Below, one piece after another: positions 34,999 through 43,917 of a DNA stretch of 64,000 nt. The first letter of the stretch is position 1; each line of letters starts with the position of its first letter. The stretch covers positions 1 to 64,000 of the forward strand of contig JABXHI010000060.1 of NCBI GenBank assembly GCA_013393415.1, read 5' to 3'. A model generated the notes under the pieces. The model had not been told where the DNA came from. It ran no database searches and was given only the letters and a program-made list of their open reading frames with translations. The position numbers and the translations under genes were made by a program. This DNA comes from Micrococcaceae bacterium (GTDB lineage: Bacteria; Actinomycetota; Actinomycetes; Actinomycetales; Micrococcaceae).

Positions 34999-36273
34999 TT
35001 AGATATCCTCGATGGTGAATTGCAGCGCGTCGCAGCAGGAGTCGTAGACTTCGTGCAGTTCCTGCTCGCTTTCACCGGCCATAAAAAGTTCAGCCAGCAT
35101 GAAACTGTAGCTGTCTTGGCCTTCCATGTCTGACAGGCGTCGTCCTTCCTTGGCGACGACAGTGATGGTCACCGCCGGGAATTGCTGCTCGACGGCTTGC
35201 ACTTCCTCTGGGCTGGGCACGCGATGAACCATCCCGTCACTAAAGCGCCGCAGCATCCACTTCGCAGCGATTGGGTATTCGCCTTCACGTCGAGGCATCT
35301 GCGGACGACGCCCCAGCGCGAGGTCAATCATGGCTAAGTGGTTGGGCATCCCGTCCACCCAGTGAAATATTTGCGCATGAGATTGGGAATGGCGACTATT
35401 GATCTCCAGCAGCGAGAGTCGCTGGGTAGCGTCGTCCCAGAAATACTCGATATTGAACGTGCTGTTTTGCAGACCGACTGCATTGATAACTTTTCGGGTC
35501 GTCTCGGCCATTTGCGCCAACGCATGGTCGGGCAATTTTGAGGGGTACTGGTACCGCAAGAAGCTGGAGGAGTCTTCATAACAAATGGAGTCCACGACAC
35601 CGATGATCTCAACCTGGTCGTCCCAGCTATATCCTTCTAGCGTGCACTGCTGGCCGCTGGCTGCCTCCTCGACCATGTAGGCGTGCCCCGATATACCCGA
35701 CACTTCCTCGGGCAGATCCAAGAACTTCAACACCTCGTCGAAGGCGTCCCCGGAGCTATGAGGCTGTTGCCGTTCGGTCTCCAGTGCCTGGCGTAACGCA
35801 TCTGGGGTCGGGGCATAATGCGCTCCCTGGGATGAAAATGACTGAATAGGTTTCACCCACACCGGGTAGGACATGTGCGCAGGCAACGCCGCCTCCGGAT
35901 CGTGTATATCAATCAGTCCAAATGCCGGGTATTCGTCGATCACTTTTTGTTGCTCGAGACGCGACCAGTACTTGTGCTCGCACTTCACCACCGCCTCGAG
36001 ACTCTTCGAGGGCAGCCCATATTGACGAGACAGAATCGGCACCAACATGTTGACCGGGAAGTCCCAGTAGCCGACGATCGCATCGATGGTGCCATCGAAA
36101 CCATCAAGCCGGTCTTGAGCGTTCCGTAGAATGTCAGGAAACGACGCATGACCCTCCTGCATCGTCACGATGGACAGCAAACTGTGAAACACATACTGGT
36201 CGGCATCTGGCAGCGCCTCGAGTTCCACCTGGTTTCGATCCTCGAGTCCTAGCACGAATATATGCTGTGGCAT
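34999..36273 (-). CDS. ATP-grasp domain protein
   Basis: 424 residues, ATG 36273 with AGGAGGAAACC. The N-terminal domain (about 1-95) is followed by an ATP-grasp fold: YPVWVKPIQSFSSQGAHYA (ATP lysine region), GHAYMVEEAASGQQCTLEGY and the metal site FNIEYFWDDATQRLSLLEINSRHSQSH. Such enzymes ligate a carboxylate to an amine or thiol; the substrates are unknown. SHAQIFHWVDGMPNHLAMIDLALG follows. It is co-transcribed with a DUF1801 gene and divergent from an unknown helical protein. Confidence 0.87.
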   Translation of the reverse strand: MPQHIFVLGLEDRNQVELEALPDADQYVFHSLLSIVTMQEGHASFPDILRNAQDRLDGFDGTIDAIVGYWDFPVNMLVPILSRQYGLPSKSLEAVVKCEHKYWSRLEQQKVIDEYPAFGLIDIHDPEAALPAHMSYPVWVKPIQSFSSQGAHYAPTPDALRQALETERQQPHSSGDAFDEVLKFLDLPEEVSGISGHAYMVEEAASGQQCTLEGYSWDDQVEIIGVVDSICYEDSSSFLRYQYPSKLPDHALAQMAETTRKVINAVGLQNSTFNIEYFWDDATQRLSLLEINSRHSQSHAQIFHWVDGMPNHLAMIDLALGRRPQMPRREGEYPIAAKWMLRRFSDGMVHRVPSPEEVQAVEQQFPAVTITVVAKEGRRLSDMEGQDSYSFMLAELFMAGESEQELHEVYDSCCDALQFTIEDI

Positions 36274-36353
36274 GGTTTCCTCCTGGCCGGAGTATCAAAC
36301 GAATGCATCACACCCAATGGACGAATATCATGTCGTTTTTGTTGCCCCTTCAG

Positions 36354-36359
36354 TATAAT
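36354..36359 (+). promoter_or_regulatory. -10 element TATAAT for the 36411 gene
   Basis: A consensus -10; the -35 is weak (TGTCGT at 17-bp spacing). The implied leader is about 45 bases. Confidence 0.45.
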
Positions 36360-36410
36360 GTAACGATCGTCACAGTGTCAGCGAGGTACTGCATCGAATG
36401 GCGTTGTACG

Positions 36411-37571
36411 ATGGGCGCCGTGACCGATTACCAGATTGACACCGAAAACTTACTCGCTCGGCATCGCAAGCTCGGCGGCCTCAAAGCTTTGGCGGCGTCC
36501 GGCCAAAAACTGAGGGATCGCAGCTTTGAACTCTATGGCCCAACAGCGATCGCCGATTTCGCCAAATGGCTGACCCGCTCCGGCAATTTGGCTGCGAAGC
36601 CGCAGTTCGGTCAGGTGGTCCAGGCACATCAGCAGCTCATCATCAACCACGGCGTCTACGGGTGGTTACAGGTGCTACTCACCGGTGCCGTCTACCAGTA
36701 TCAGCGCGACCTCAACACCGCAGGACGCAGCGCTGACGCCACTTACCTATCACGCCAGCACGTCGACGATGTATGCCGGCTAGGCACCCACATCGTGTTG
36801 AACTACGGCGCCCCGATCGAAGGCAACCGCAAACTGCTGGCACACTTCATGTCGGGCAACTACGCGCGGTTGGTCAATACTGTCCTCCCGGCCGTTGGTG
36901 CTGAACTCAACGTCGAACTTGCCCCAGAGGTTCTTGAATCCGGCGCGGATCCGGTCTTTCGTGTACCGCAGCAAGCATTACAGCTGGCCGTGGTGCATGA
37001 GCTTGACCTGCGTCCCATGGATGCCGATGAACCCGTTGCTGCAGACGGCCTCTCCTATGCGCCGGAATCCATCCAGCCCGGTGAGGTCACGACGCTTGCT
37101 GACGCCACCCAGCAGATGATCCACGAGCTGACCATGATCACCCGAGCCCTCCAGGAAGGTTCGGCACCAGCGCCCTGGGATGACTCTGCGATTGTTCGAG
37201 CTCGGTTAGAAGCGTGTATGGGTGTAGCGTGGGCGTCGCAGTGTTTGGATCCGCACCCGGAAATCGCTTCGGTTGAGCATACCGAAATGTATATCGAAGA
37301 ACTGGTCGCCCGGGTTGAAGATCTTCAGGATCGGGGGCTCATCGCTACGATTTCGTCGGATATCTTCCAAACTCGGCAGCTGGTCGAGAACGCCGCGACC
37401 GAGGAACAGGCCACCGTAATGCTTTACGAACGCGCGCTGCGGCAATCAGTAGATAATGCGGCCTGGGTCATCCTCAATTGGGTTCCGGGCTTGCAGACGG
37501 CCGGGTTCTTGACTCAGTTGCTGTTGGATTACCAATTCGATGCGTTCTTTGACGAGATCGAGAAGCTATAA
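36411..37571 (+). CDS. Hypothetical protein, helical
   Basis: 386 residues from ATG 36411; the frame runs 48 codons further up, but that part overlaps the divergent ATP-grasp gene and a good TATAAT. I do not recognise a family. The protein is soluble, mostly alpha-helical and acidic, with GGLKALAASGQKLRDRSFEL near the start and Gln/Glu-rich helices (TQQMIHELTMITRALQEGS) in the middle. There is no signal peptide or membrane segment. It is divergent from the ATP-grasp/DUF1801 pair. Confidence 0.75.
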   Translation: MGAVTDYQIDTENLLARHRKLGGLKALAASGQKLRDRSFELYGPTAIADFAKWLTRSGNLAAKPQFGQVVQAHQQLIINHGVYGWLQVLLTGAVYQYQRDLNTAGRSADATYLSRQHVDDVCRLGTHIVLNYGAPIEGNRKLLAHFMSGNYARLVNTVLPAVGAELNVELAPEVLESGADPVFRVPQQALQLAVVHELDLRPMDADEPVAADGLSYAPESIQPGEVTTLADATQQMIHELTMITRALQEGSAPAPWDDSAIVRARLEACMGVAWASQCLDPHPEIASVEHTEMYIEELVARVEDLQDRGLIATISSDIFQTRQLVENAATEEQATVMLYERALRQSVDNAAWVILNWVPGLQTAGFLTQLLLDYQFDAFFDEIEKL

Positions 37572-37600
37572 AAGGTAGTTAGCAGCCGTGCTATGAAGCC

Positions 37601-37837
37601 CTACGCCGCAGAATCACGACGTTGCTCGAGACGATCAGCAAGCCACACTTTAATAATTGCTTGGCGCGTCACCCCAAGCCTTCGTGCTTCATCATCTAAA
37701 GCTTCAACCATCCACGCGGGAAAATCTACGTTCACACGTCGTTGTTCACGAGCTGGTCTACGAGCTTTATCGATATCCAAATAAGCTGTTACATCTTCGC
37801 CCTCGTCGAATCGAGCGTCAAAATTCTCAGTCTTCAT
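37601..37837 (-). CDS. BrnA-like antitoxin
   Basis: 78 residues, ATG 37837. The ribbon-helix-helix at about 33-70 (RRVNVDFPAWMVEALDDEAR, LGVTRQAIIKVWLADRL) follows an acidic N-terminus (FDARFDEGEDVTAYLDIDKA). It overlaps the toxin gene upstream by 11 bp. The toxin-first order is typical of brnTA. Confidence 0.88.
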   Translation of the reverse strand: MKTENFDARFDEGEDVTAYLDIDKARRPAREQRRVNVDFPAWMVEALDDEARRLGVTRQAIIKVWLADRLEQRRDSAA

Positions 37838-38087
37838 ATATGTCTACTTCACCCTTCCGTGCTCTACGTACCGAGATCAGTCTGATTCGACCATCTCGGT
37901 AGGTAATGACCGCTGAATGATGAACCTGATTGATACGGCCGATAATCAGCCACCGCGGCTCCCCTTGGGTCCGTGCTGGCAGTTCAATATAATTCCGATC
38001 CTCCCAGCGCGCCTGTGCTTTATAAAAGTCGATGCCGTGCTTCAGCTGGTTCGCGCGGCTCTTGATGATATCGAATTCAAATTCCAA
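37827..38087 (-). CDS. BrnT family RNase toxin
   Basis: 86 residues, start TTG 38087 with AAAGGG upstream. BrnT (DUF497, RelE-like fold) blocks: FDIIKSRANQLKHGIDFYKA, the conserved WEDRNYIELPAR, RWLIIGRI and the C-terminal ITYRDGRIRLISVRRARKGEVDIYE. It cleaves mRNA and is neutralised by BrnA, whose gene overlaps its 3' end. The weak TTG start may keep toxin output low. Confidence 0.93.
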   Translation of the reverse strand: MEFEFDIIKSRANQLKHGIDFYKAQARWEDRNYIELPARTQGEPRWLIIGRINQVHHSAVITYRDGRIRLISVRRARKGEVDIYED

Positions 38088-38101
38088 TTTTGACCCTTTG
38101 A

Positions 38102-38118
38102 GGTATGGAAATTATACC
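38102..38118 (-). promoter_or_regulatory. brnTA promoter with inverted repeat
   Basis: GGTAT (38102-38106) and ATACC (38114-38118) are inverted copies. The minus-strand TATAAT (complement of 38111-38116) lies within, so BrnA autoregulation at this site is plausible. Confidence 0.5.
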
Positions 38119-38301
38119 ATTATGGCAAGTAAATAGACTACTGACGTTGCAAAATCACTTTTGGCTTCGACGGATTTCAAATAGCTTTTGCATCGATTTT
38201 GGTCTAGTTCATTCCGGCTCTCCTCCGAGGTTCCCCATTTCAGCCCCTATCTAATTGCCTGCACAATGCCTCTTTAAGGAGGTAGACCCTATGAAAGTGA
38301 C

Positions 38302-39063
38302 CTAATACTTCAACAAATACCTGCGACTGTCGCCGTCGTCCAGAGTGATCACGTCGACGCCCCAGCATCGCTTGATCAGTTCGGGAGTGAGGACTTCGTT
38401 GGTCGGGCCAATGGTTTCGGTACGACCCTCGTGAAGCACCATCACCTCGTCTGACAGATGTGACGCTAAATCAATATCGTGCATGCTCACCACAACAGCT
38501 AAACCATCACGAGCCAATCTGTGCAACAGCTCTGCCAAGTGCCCGATCGCGTGCAGGTCGAGGTGGTTCGCGGGTTCATCCAGGATGAGTGTGCGCGGTG
38601 TCTGGGCCAAAGCTTTTGCTATACGGACACGTTGACGCTGCCCGCCCGACAGTTCAGCGAGGCGACGATCAGCCAGGTGAACGACATTGCAGACATCCAT
38701 CACCTGAGCCACAGTTTCTACCCCATCGACCGAGGGGGTTCCGAACACCCCTTCATTGGGTATCAGTCCCAACGACACGTACTGCTGAACGTCCATTTCT
38801 GGAATGGCTCCGGCTTCCTGCGGGATGGCTGCAATTTTTTGAGCCCAGCCTCGCGCACCAAGTTGTCGGCGACTGCGCCCGTCCCATGTAATGGCACCGG
38901 TTTTTGGTTTGAGGATGCCTGAGAGCAACTGCAAGAACGTACTCTTGCCCGAACCATTGGGGCCCAAAACACCCATGATTTGACCGGGTACGAAATCGAG
39001 CGCTTGTGTTGCGAGTCGAAACCCACCGGGACGACCAAACTCAAGTTGGGTTGCCTGCAGCAT
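38302..39063 (-). CDS. Probable F420-0 ABC transporter, ATP-binding protein
   Basis: 253 residues from ATG 39063, which overlaps the permease stop by one base (TAATG). FecE-type ATPase: Walker A GPNGSGKS (34-41), signature LSGGQRQRVRIAKALAQ and Walker B LILDEPANHLD. The three-gene set resembles the proposed F420-0 ABC transporter family that co-occurs with F420 genes; a siderophore or cobalamin role cannot be excluded from sequence. The frame extends far upstream, but only this start fits. Confidence 0.85.
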   Translation of the reverse strand: MLQATQLEFGRPGGFRLATQALDFVPGQIMGVLGPNGSGKSTFLQLLSGILKPKTGAITWDGRSRRQLGARGWAQKIAAIPQEAGAIPEMDVQQYVSLGLIPNEGVFGTPSVDGVETVAQVMDVCNVVHLADRRLAELSGGQRQRVRIAKALAQTPRTLILDEPANHLDLHAIGHLAELLHRLARDGLAVVVSMHDIDLASHLSDEVMVLHEGRTETIGPTNEVLTPELIKRCWGVDVITLDDGDSRRYLLKY

Positions 39064-40106
39064 TAGACGCCCTTTCGTCGTGTCTTTCGGCCCATAATGA
39101 TGCACAGGGCGATCGCCCCCAGAATGGATGTCGCAATACCGACGGGAAGTTCTTCCGGTAATATGACGAGACGCGCGACCGTGTCCGCCAACACCAGCAG
39201 AATAGCGCCGAACACCACAGACAGGATCGCTTGGTGACGCACTGACGATCGCGCGAATGTTCTGGCCACGTGCGGCACCATGAGCCCCACGAATCCAATG
39301 GCGCCCGATACCGACACCATGCCCGCGGCGAGCAGCGCTGCGAGGCTCATCAAGATGCCGCGTGCAAGCGGAGTGTTGATGCCTAAGCCAGTGATTTCTG
39401 CATCGTCCAGTTGAAAAATTTCCAGCAATCGTGTGAGCCCGATGAGCACCCCACCAAATACCAGCAGTGTGGCCCCTGAAATTGCAGACGATTCCCAACT
39501 GGCACTCGAGAGGGAACCGATGATCCAGTGCAATACCTGGCGGTAACTGTCTGTTTGTGGGGCGGAAAAAATCATCAGCGAGGTAACCGCAGAAAACAAT
39601 GCAGAGACGGCCACGCCTGCAAGGATCACCCGATAGACCGTCACGCGACCGCTGAACCCACTAATGAGCAGTGTGATAAACAAGGCGAGCAGGCCAGTGA
39701 TGAACGCTGCAACCGGCAGCGCTAGCGCGAGCCCGAATATCAGTACCGCGACCGCGCCCACGGATGCGCCCGAGGAAATACCGAGCAAGTAGGGTTCGGC
39801 CAAATCATTACGGAGCGTGATCTGTAAAACCAGACCCGACAGGGCGAGCCCCGCACCGACGGCAATGCCCGTGAGCACTCGTGGCACACGGACTTCAGCG
39901 AAGATCACCTGATTCATAGTCCAGTCCGCTGACGGCACGGTAAGGGTGCCCCACATTTCGTCGAGGCCAATTGGCACGGCTCCCAGCCCCGTCGCCAAAA
40001 CACAGGATACTGCGAGCGCCAGCAGTGCGATGCTCAGTGTGATGCGAAAACGCAAGCGACCCCGCGTTTTTGGGACTGAGACGCTGGTGTCTCGACTTTT
40101 GAACAC
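39063..40106 (-). CDS. Probable F420-0 ABC transporter, FecCD-type permease
   Basis: 347 residues, start GTG 40106 overlapping the binding-protein stop (TAGTG). About nine to ten membrane helices. FecCD blocks: RVPRVLTGIAVGAGLALSGL, NDLAEPYLLGISSGASVGAV, GAIGFVGLMVPHVARTF and LPVGIATSILGA. It pairs with the adjacent ATPase and lipoprotein. Position next to cofD supports F420-0 as substrate, by inference. Confidence 0.87.
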   Translation of the reverse strand: MFKSRDTSVSVPKTRGRLRFRITLSIALLALAVSCVLATGLGAVPIGLDEMWGTLTVPSADWTMNQVIFAEVRVPRVLTGIAVGAGLALSGLVLQITLRNDLAEPYLLGISSGASVGAVAVLIFGLALALPVAAFITGLLALFITLLISGFSGRVTVYRVILAGVAVSALFSAVTSLMIFSAPQTDSYRQVLHWIIGSLSSASWESSAISGATLLVFGGVLIGLTRLLEIFQLDDAEITGLGINTPLARGILMSLAALLAAGMVSVSGAIGFVGLMVPHVARTFARSSVRHQAILSVVFGAILLVLADTVARLVILPEELPVGIATSILGAIALCIIMGRKTRRKGV

Positions 40107-41125
40107 TAGTGACTCGCCTGAGCCTCAGCCACCGCATCTGCAACCATGGTGGCGGCATCAGCATTCCGAATGCCCGCTTCTGTTGCCGCAAATGGCACTT
40201 CAATGTACTTTTCGTCTTGGACGGCGTCTAGCCTGTTTGCAGCAGGGTGAGACTCCAACCGTTCGCGTTTATCTTCGGCGGTATTCCAGGGAGCATCGAC
40301 GAGCACGATAAAGTCAGGATCTTCGGAGACAAAACCTTCCCACGAGATGCTGAACCACGTGCGGGCGACGTCATCGAGCATATTGTTCACGCCGGCAGCT
40401 TCCATAATCATTTGCGGGGTACCTGCGGCACCGGCAACAAACGGCGCGTCACTTCCGGAGCTGTACCACAACACATCGACGTCTTCGGTTGGCTGTTCGA
40501 TGTCGTCGAGCGTCTGCTGCTGATCCGCTTTGAGCTCTTCAACTTCCTGCTCAACGTCAAATATGGCACCGACCTCATCAAACATCGCAAAGATGTCATC
40601 GAAGGTCACGGTCTGTTCCACTTCGTCGTCGAACTCGCAGGCGGGTGGCAGTACGTAGCTCTCGATACCCAAATCCTTGAGTTCGTCGCGCTCACCAATA
40701 CCGTCTGCGCTGACGTTCGATTCCCAGCCCGCCAACACAAAGTCGGGATCGTGACTCAAGAACACTTCGCGACTTGGTATTTGGTCACTGACGACGTTTG
40801 GCGACCAGCCTTCCGGTGCCAGCTCGTCGGGTACGGGCCCGTCCAAGTAGGCAGACCCGACGACTTTGTCTTCCAGGCCAAGTGCCAACAGCATCTCAAG
40901 CGTTGAGGACTTTACGGTAAACACCCGCTCCGGTGGTCCGTCCAGTTCAAGATCGACGCCGCAGTTACTGAGGTTCGTGCTCGCGGGGGCCGTTCCTGCT
41001 GCTTTTTCTTGTTCGGTTTCTGTACCGCCGGTGCACGCAGTCAGCGCCAAGAGCACGAGGGTGAACAAGGCAAAGCCCTTTGTGCCACGACTCGTGAGTT
41101 TTCCTCGAGTGTATCTTCCCAGCAT
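40106..41125 (-). CDS. Probable F420-0 ABC transporter, substrate-binding lipoprotein
   Basis: 339 residues from ATG 41125 (GTAAGG upstream; a second ATG lies two codons earlier). The lipobox LALTAC gives lipidated C31. The mature part is a class III binding protein: ERVFTVKSSTLEMLLALGLE, DPDFVLAGWESN, VLWYSSGSDAPFVAGAAGTP and SISWEGFVSEDPDFIVLVDAPW. It leads a three-gene operon divergent from cofD across 178 bp, and matches my memory of the proposed F420-0-binding protein family. Confidence 0.83.
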   Translation of the reverse strand: MLGRYTRGKLTSRGTKGFALFTLVLLALTACTGGTETEQEKAAGTAPASTNLSNCGVDLELDGPPERVFTVKSSTLEMLLALGLEDKVVGSAYLDGPVPDELAPEGWSPNVVSDQIPSREVFLSHDPDFVLAGWESNVSADGIGERDELKDLGIESYVLPPACEFDDEVEQTVTFDDIFAMFDEVGAIFDVEQEVEELKADQQQTLDDIEQPTEDVDVLWYSSGSDAPFVAGAAGTPQMIMEAAGVNNMLDDVARTWFSISWEGFVSEDPDFIVLVDAPWNTAEDKRERLESHPAANRLDAVQDEKYIEVPFAATEAGIRNADAATMVADAVAEAQASH

Positions 41126-41303
41126 GAACATCCTTACGAACAGGTCACGGACTCAATAGCCTAACCCACCTGCGAGTTTAGTTGTGGCACAATTCACGTT
41201 CTTAGTCTTACACTGGACTCAACTCATCATCAAATAGGTACTCCAGACTGGTTCGTATTGTCGAGACATTCCAGAACAGTCTGTTGGAAGGATCAACGAT
41301 CTT

Positions 41304-42308
41304 ATGCGATCAATTACCGTCTTGGCTGGCGGCGTGGGTGGCGCAAAATTCACCCAAGGGTTGCTCTCACACCTAGCTCCGCTCAACACGTCGCGTGAAA
41401 CAACGCGACGGGTCTCGGTAATTGCCAATACCGGGGATGACATGTGGCTCAATGGTCTGCGAGTGTGCCCGGATCTTGACACATTAATGTATACGCTCGG
41501 AGGGGGCATCTCCACAGAACAAGGCTGGGGTCGCGCGAATGAAAGCCGACGCACCTCTGCCGAAATTGCCGCCTATGGGCGAGGCTGGGATTGGTTCACG
41601 CTGGGCGACTTGGATCTGGGGACACACATTGTTCGTACCGATATGTTGCGCGAAGGGTACACACTCACCGAGGTGACCGAGTTGCTTTGCCGCCGCTGGC
41701 AACCCGGCGTTGCTCTGCTGCCAATGAGCGATGAACCGATTGAAACCCACGTCCGTCTCGCTGAACCCGCCGATGAACACGACACCGGCGAGCTCATCCA
41801 CTTTGAGGAATGGTGGGTTCGATACCGGGCTGGAGTACCAGCCCAAGAATTTGTGCAGGTCGGACAAGAGATGGCCCAACCGACGGCCCAGGTGCTGGAA
41901 GCGATCAATACTGCCGATGTCATTGTGTTGCCGCCGTCGAACCCCGTGGTTTCGATCGGCACGATCCTTGGGGTGCATGGTATGCGTGAGGCACTCCGTC
42001 AGGCAAAGGCGCCGATTATTGGTCTCTCGCCAATGATCGGTGGGACCGCGGTGCGTGGCATGGCCGACCAATGCCTCGAATCCATCGGCGTCGATTCGAC
42101 CGCTTCGGCGGTTGCGCTGCACTATGGCGCACGTGCTGACGGCGGACTCCTGGATGGGTGGCTGGTGGATACCGTTGACGCCCAAGCCGTACCCGAACTT
42201 CGTTCGGCGGGCATCCAAGCCCAGGCGGTTCCGCTGTGGATGACCGACGTCGACTCGACAGCCGCCATGGCACAGGCAACATTGGAGCTTGCCGATGCAG
42301 TCCGATGA
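41304..42308 (+). CDS. cofD: 2-phospho-L-lactate (or PEP-derived) transferase
   Basis: 334 residues, CofD/FbiA. It transfers the phospholactyl-type moiety from the guanylyl intermediate to Fo, giving F420-0 or its dehydro form. Blocks: TVLAGGVGGAKFTQGLL (GGVGGAKF at 9-16), VIANTGDDMWLNGLRVCPDL, MSDEPIETHV, VLPPSNPVVSIGTIL and SPMIGGTAVRGMAD. It starts the cofD-cofC-cofE operon and overlaps cofC by 14 bp. Also called fbiA. Confidence 0.95.
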   Translation: MRSITVLAGGVGGAKFTQGLLSHLAPLNTSRETTRRVSVIANTGDDMWLNGLRVCPDLDTLMYTLGGGISTEQGWGRANESRRTSAEIAAYGRGWDWFTLGDLDLGTHIVRTDMLREGYTLTEVTELLCRRWQPGVALLPMSDEPIETHVRLAEPADEHDTGELIHFEEWWVRYRAGVPAQEFVQVGQEMAQPTAQVLEAINTADVIVLPPSNPVVSIGTILGVHGMREALRQAKAPIIGLSPMIGGTAVRGMADQCLESIGVDSTASAVALHYGARADGGLLDGWLVDTVDAQAVPELRSAGIQAQAVPLWMTDVDSTAAMAQATLELADAVR

Positions 42309-42972
42309 GTCGTCGCAGTGGACCGTCGTCATCCCATTCAAGGGAAGCCCGGACGCCAAAAGTCGGCTGGCGATGGCAGATGAGCATTACCCATCGGTAG
42401 AAACCGACCTTCGAGTTCGTCTGTCGATAGCATTTCTGCAAGACACCGTTGCTGCAGTCCTCAACACGCCCTGCGTAAACCATCTCATTGTGGTGACATC
42501 CGATACTGCAGTCACCACGGGTCTCAGCACTGAGATATTCACCGTCCCTGACCCCGGGCAGGGTCTCAACGCAGCAATCTCCGCAGGCCTGAAGGTGGCG
42601 AGGACTGCCACATCCGAGGCACCGGTTGCTGTACTGACCGGCGATCTTCCGTCGCTGGTGACTGATGATCTGGCGACGGCTCTGAAGCTTGCCGAACACT
42701 ATCCACGAGGGGTCGTGCCCGATCACCAGGGCATCGGCACCACGATGATCACCGGCCTGGCAGGCGAGGTGATCACTCCGCACTTTGGAGGCGCATCACA
42801 CCTGGCACATCAACGTAAGGGGCACGCAAGCCTTCCGGTGTCGAGCGACTCCACACTGCGACAGGATGTGGACACGCCCCGGGATTTGGCCCGCGCTCTA
42901 CGGCACGGCGTGGGTACAGCCACGCAAAATAGCATGCACGCAGATGCACATCACTGCCCCGAAATCGCCTAA
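42295..42972 (+). CDS. cofC: 2-phospho-L-lactate/PEP guanylyltransferase
   Basis: 225 residues from ATG 42295, with GGAG seven bases upstream, inside the end of cofD. CofC/FbiD activates a C3 phosphate (2-phospholactate, PEP or 3-phosphoglycerate, depending on organism) with GTP. Blocks: VIPFKGSPDAKSRLA (nucleotide loop), DPGQGLNAAISAGLKVA, VAVLTGDLPSLVTDDL and the later FGGASHLAH, DVDTPRDL. Which C3 acid it uses cannot be read off. Also called fbiD. Confidence 0.92.
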   Translation: MQSDESSQWTVVIPFKGSPDAKSRLAMADEHYPSVETDLRVRLSIAFLQDTVAAVLNTPCVNHLIVVTSDTAVTTGLSTEIFTVPDPGQGLNAAISAGLKVARTATSEAPVAVLTGDLPSLVTDDLATALKLAEHYPRGVVPDHQGIGTTMITGLAGEVITPHFGGASHLAHQRKGHASLPVSSDSTLRQDVDTPRDLARALRHGVGTATQNSMHADAHHCPEIA

Positions 42973-43000
42973 ACCACCACCTCCACTTGGAAAGGGTTCC

Positions 43001-43798
43001 ATGACTTCTCTGTCCATCTCCACGTATCCCGGCATCCCGGAAATCCAGGCACAAGATGATCTCGCGACGATCATCGGGGATGTAATCCAGGCCTCTGCGG
43101 AAGGCATCGCGGCCGGCGATATTCTCGTGGTGACCAGCAAGATCGTATCCAAGGCCGAAGGACGCCAAGTTGCCGCCACTGACCGCGACGAGGCAATCAG
43201 CACGGAAACCGTCCGCGTGGTGGCGAGCCGCCCACATCCCGGGGGTGTTACTCAGATTGTGGAAAATAGACAGGGGCTGATTCTGGCTGCCGCCGGCGTC
43301 GACAATAGCAACACCCCTGACGGCACTGTGCTACTGCTCCCCGACGACCCAGACGCTTCCGCGCAGGCCCTGTGCACCGTCTTGCGAACACGATTCGAGG
43401 TGCCGATCGGCATCATCATCTCGGATACCCTCGGACGCGCCTGGCGTGAGGGCCAAACCGATACGGCTATTGGGGCTGCTGGAGTTCAGGTCTTTGAGGA
43501 TTATCGTGGCACCGAAGATAGTTTTGGCAACATCTTATCCGCGTCTACTGCTGCGGTGGCAGATGAAATCGCTGGTGCGGCAGATCTTGTCAAACGTAAA
43601 GTATCGGGCCGACCTGTCGCACTCGTTCGTGGTCTGCAGGACCTGGTGCTTACAGACGACGAACTGTCCGATCCAGCTCACACGGCCAAGTCTCTCATTC
43701 GTCCCAGTGAAAACGACATGTTTCGCCTCGGAAGCAAAGAAGCCTACGCCCAAGGTTTTGAGGATGGGCATGTTACAGCTCGTGCTTCTGAGTCATGA
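43001..43798 (+). CDS. cofE: F420-0:gamma-L-glutamate ligase, single-domain
   Basis: 265 residues from ATG 43001 with GGAAAGG. CofE blocks: DILVVTSKIVSKAEGR, GLILAAAGVDNSN, IISDTLGRAWREGQTDTAIG and VKRKVSGRPVALVRG. It adds glutamates to F420-0. Mycobacterial FbiB is about 450 residues with a C-terminal nitroreductase-like domain that reduces dehydro-F420-0; this protein ends after the ligase domain and the next gene is npdG. The reductase must be elsewhere or not be needed. Confidence 0.93.
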   Translation: MTSLSISTYPGIPEIQAQDDLATIIGDVIQASAEGIAAGDILVVTSKIVSKAEGRQVAATDRDEAISTETVRVVASRPHPGGVTQIVENRQGLILAAAGVDNSNTPDGTVLLLPDDPDASAQALCTVLRTRFEVPIGIIISDTLGRAWREGQTDTAIGAAGVQVFEDYRGTEDSFGNILSASTAAVADEIAGAADLVKRKVSGRPVALVRGLQDLVLTDDELSDPAHTAKSLIRPSENDMFRLGSKEAYAQGFEDGHVTARASES

Positions 43799-43870
43799 CA
43801 CTGCGACAGCTTCGTGGGGTGAGTTAAACGTATGCCTATGGCTGCATTCGGTGTGACAAGGCTATATTAT

Positions 43871-43886
43871 AGTGACACAGATCACT
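43871..43886 (+). promoter_or_regulatory. CRP/GlxR-like site at the npdG promoter
   Basis: AGTGA (43871-43875), six bases, TCACT (43882-43886): one change per half from the CRP-type TGTGA-N6-TCACA. It directly follows the likely -10 (TATTAT, 43865-43870), so binding would probably repress. Confidence 0.5.
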
Positions 43887-43917
43887 CTTAGCGCTCTATC
43901 GAAATGGAAAGGATTCT

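Noticed and set aside
37601-38087. brnTA as part of the transporter locus
   Set aside because: Separated from the transporter genes by 214 bp without a gene; own promoter and operator; an independent module.
41484-42359. 291-codon frame antisense to cofD
   Set aside because: Shadow of cofD; no recognisable domain.
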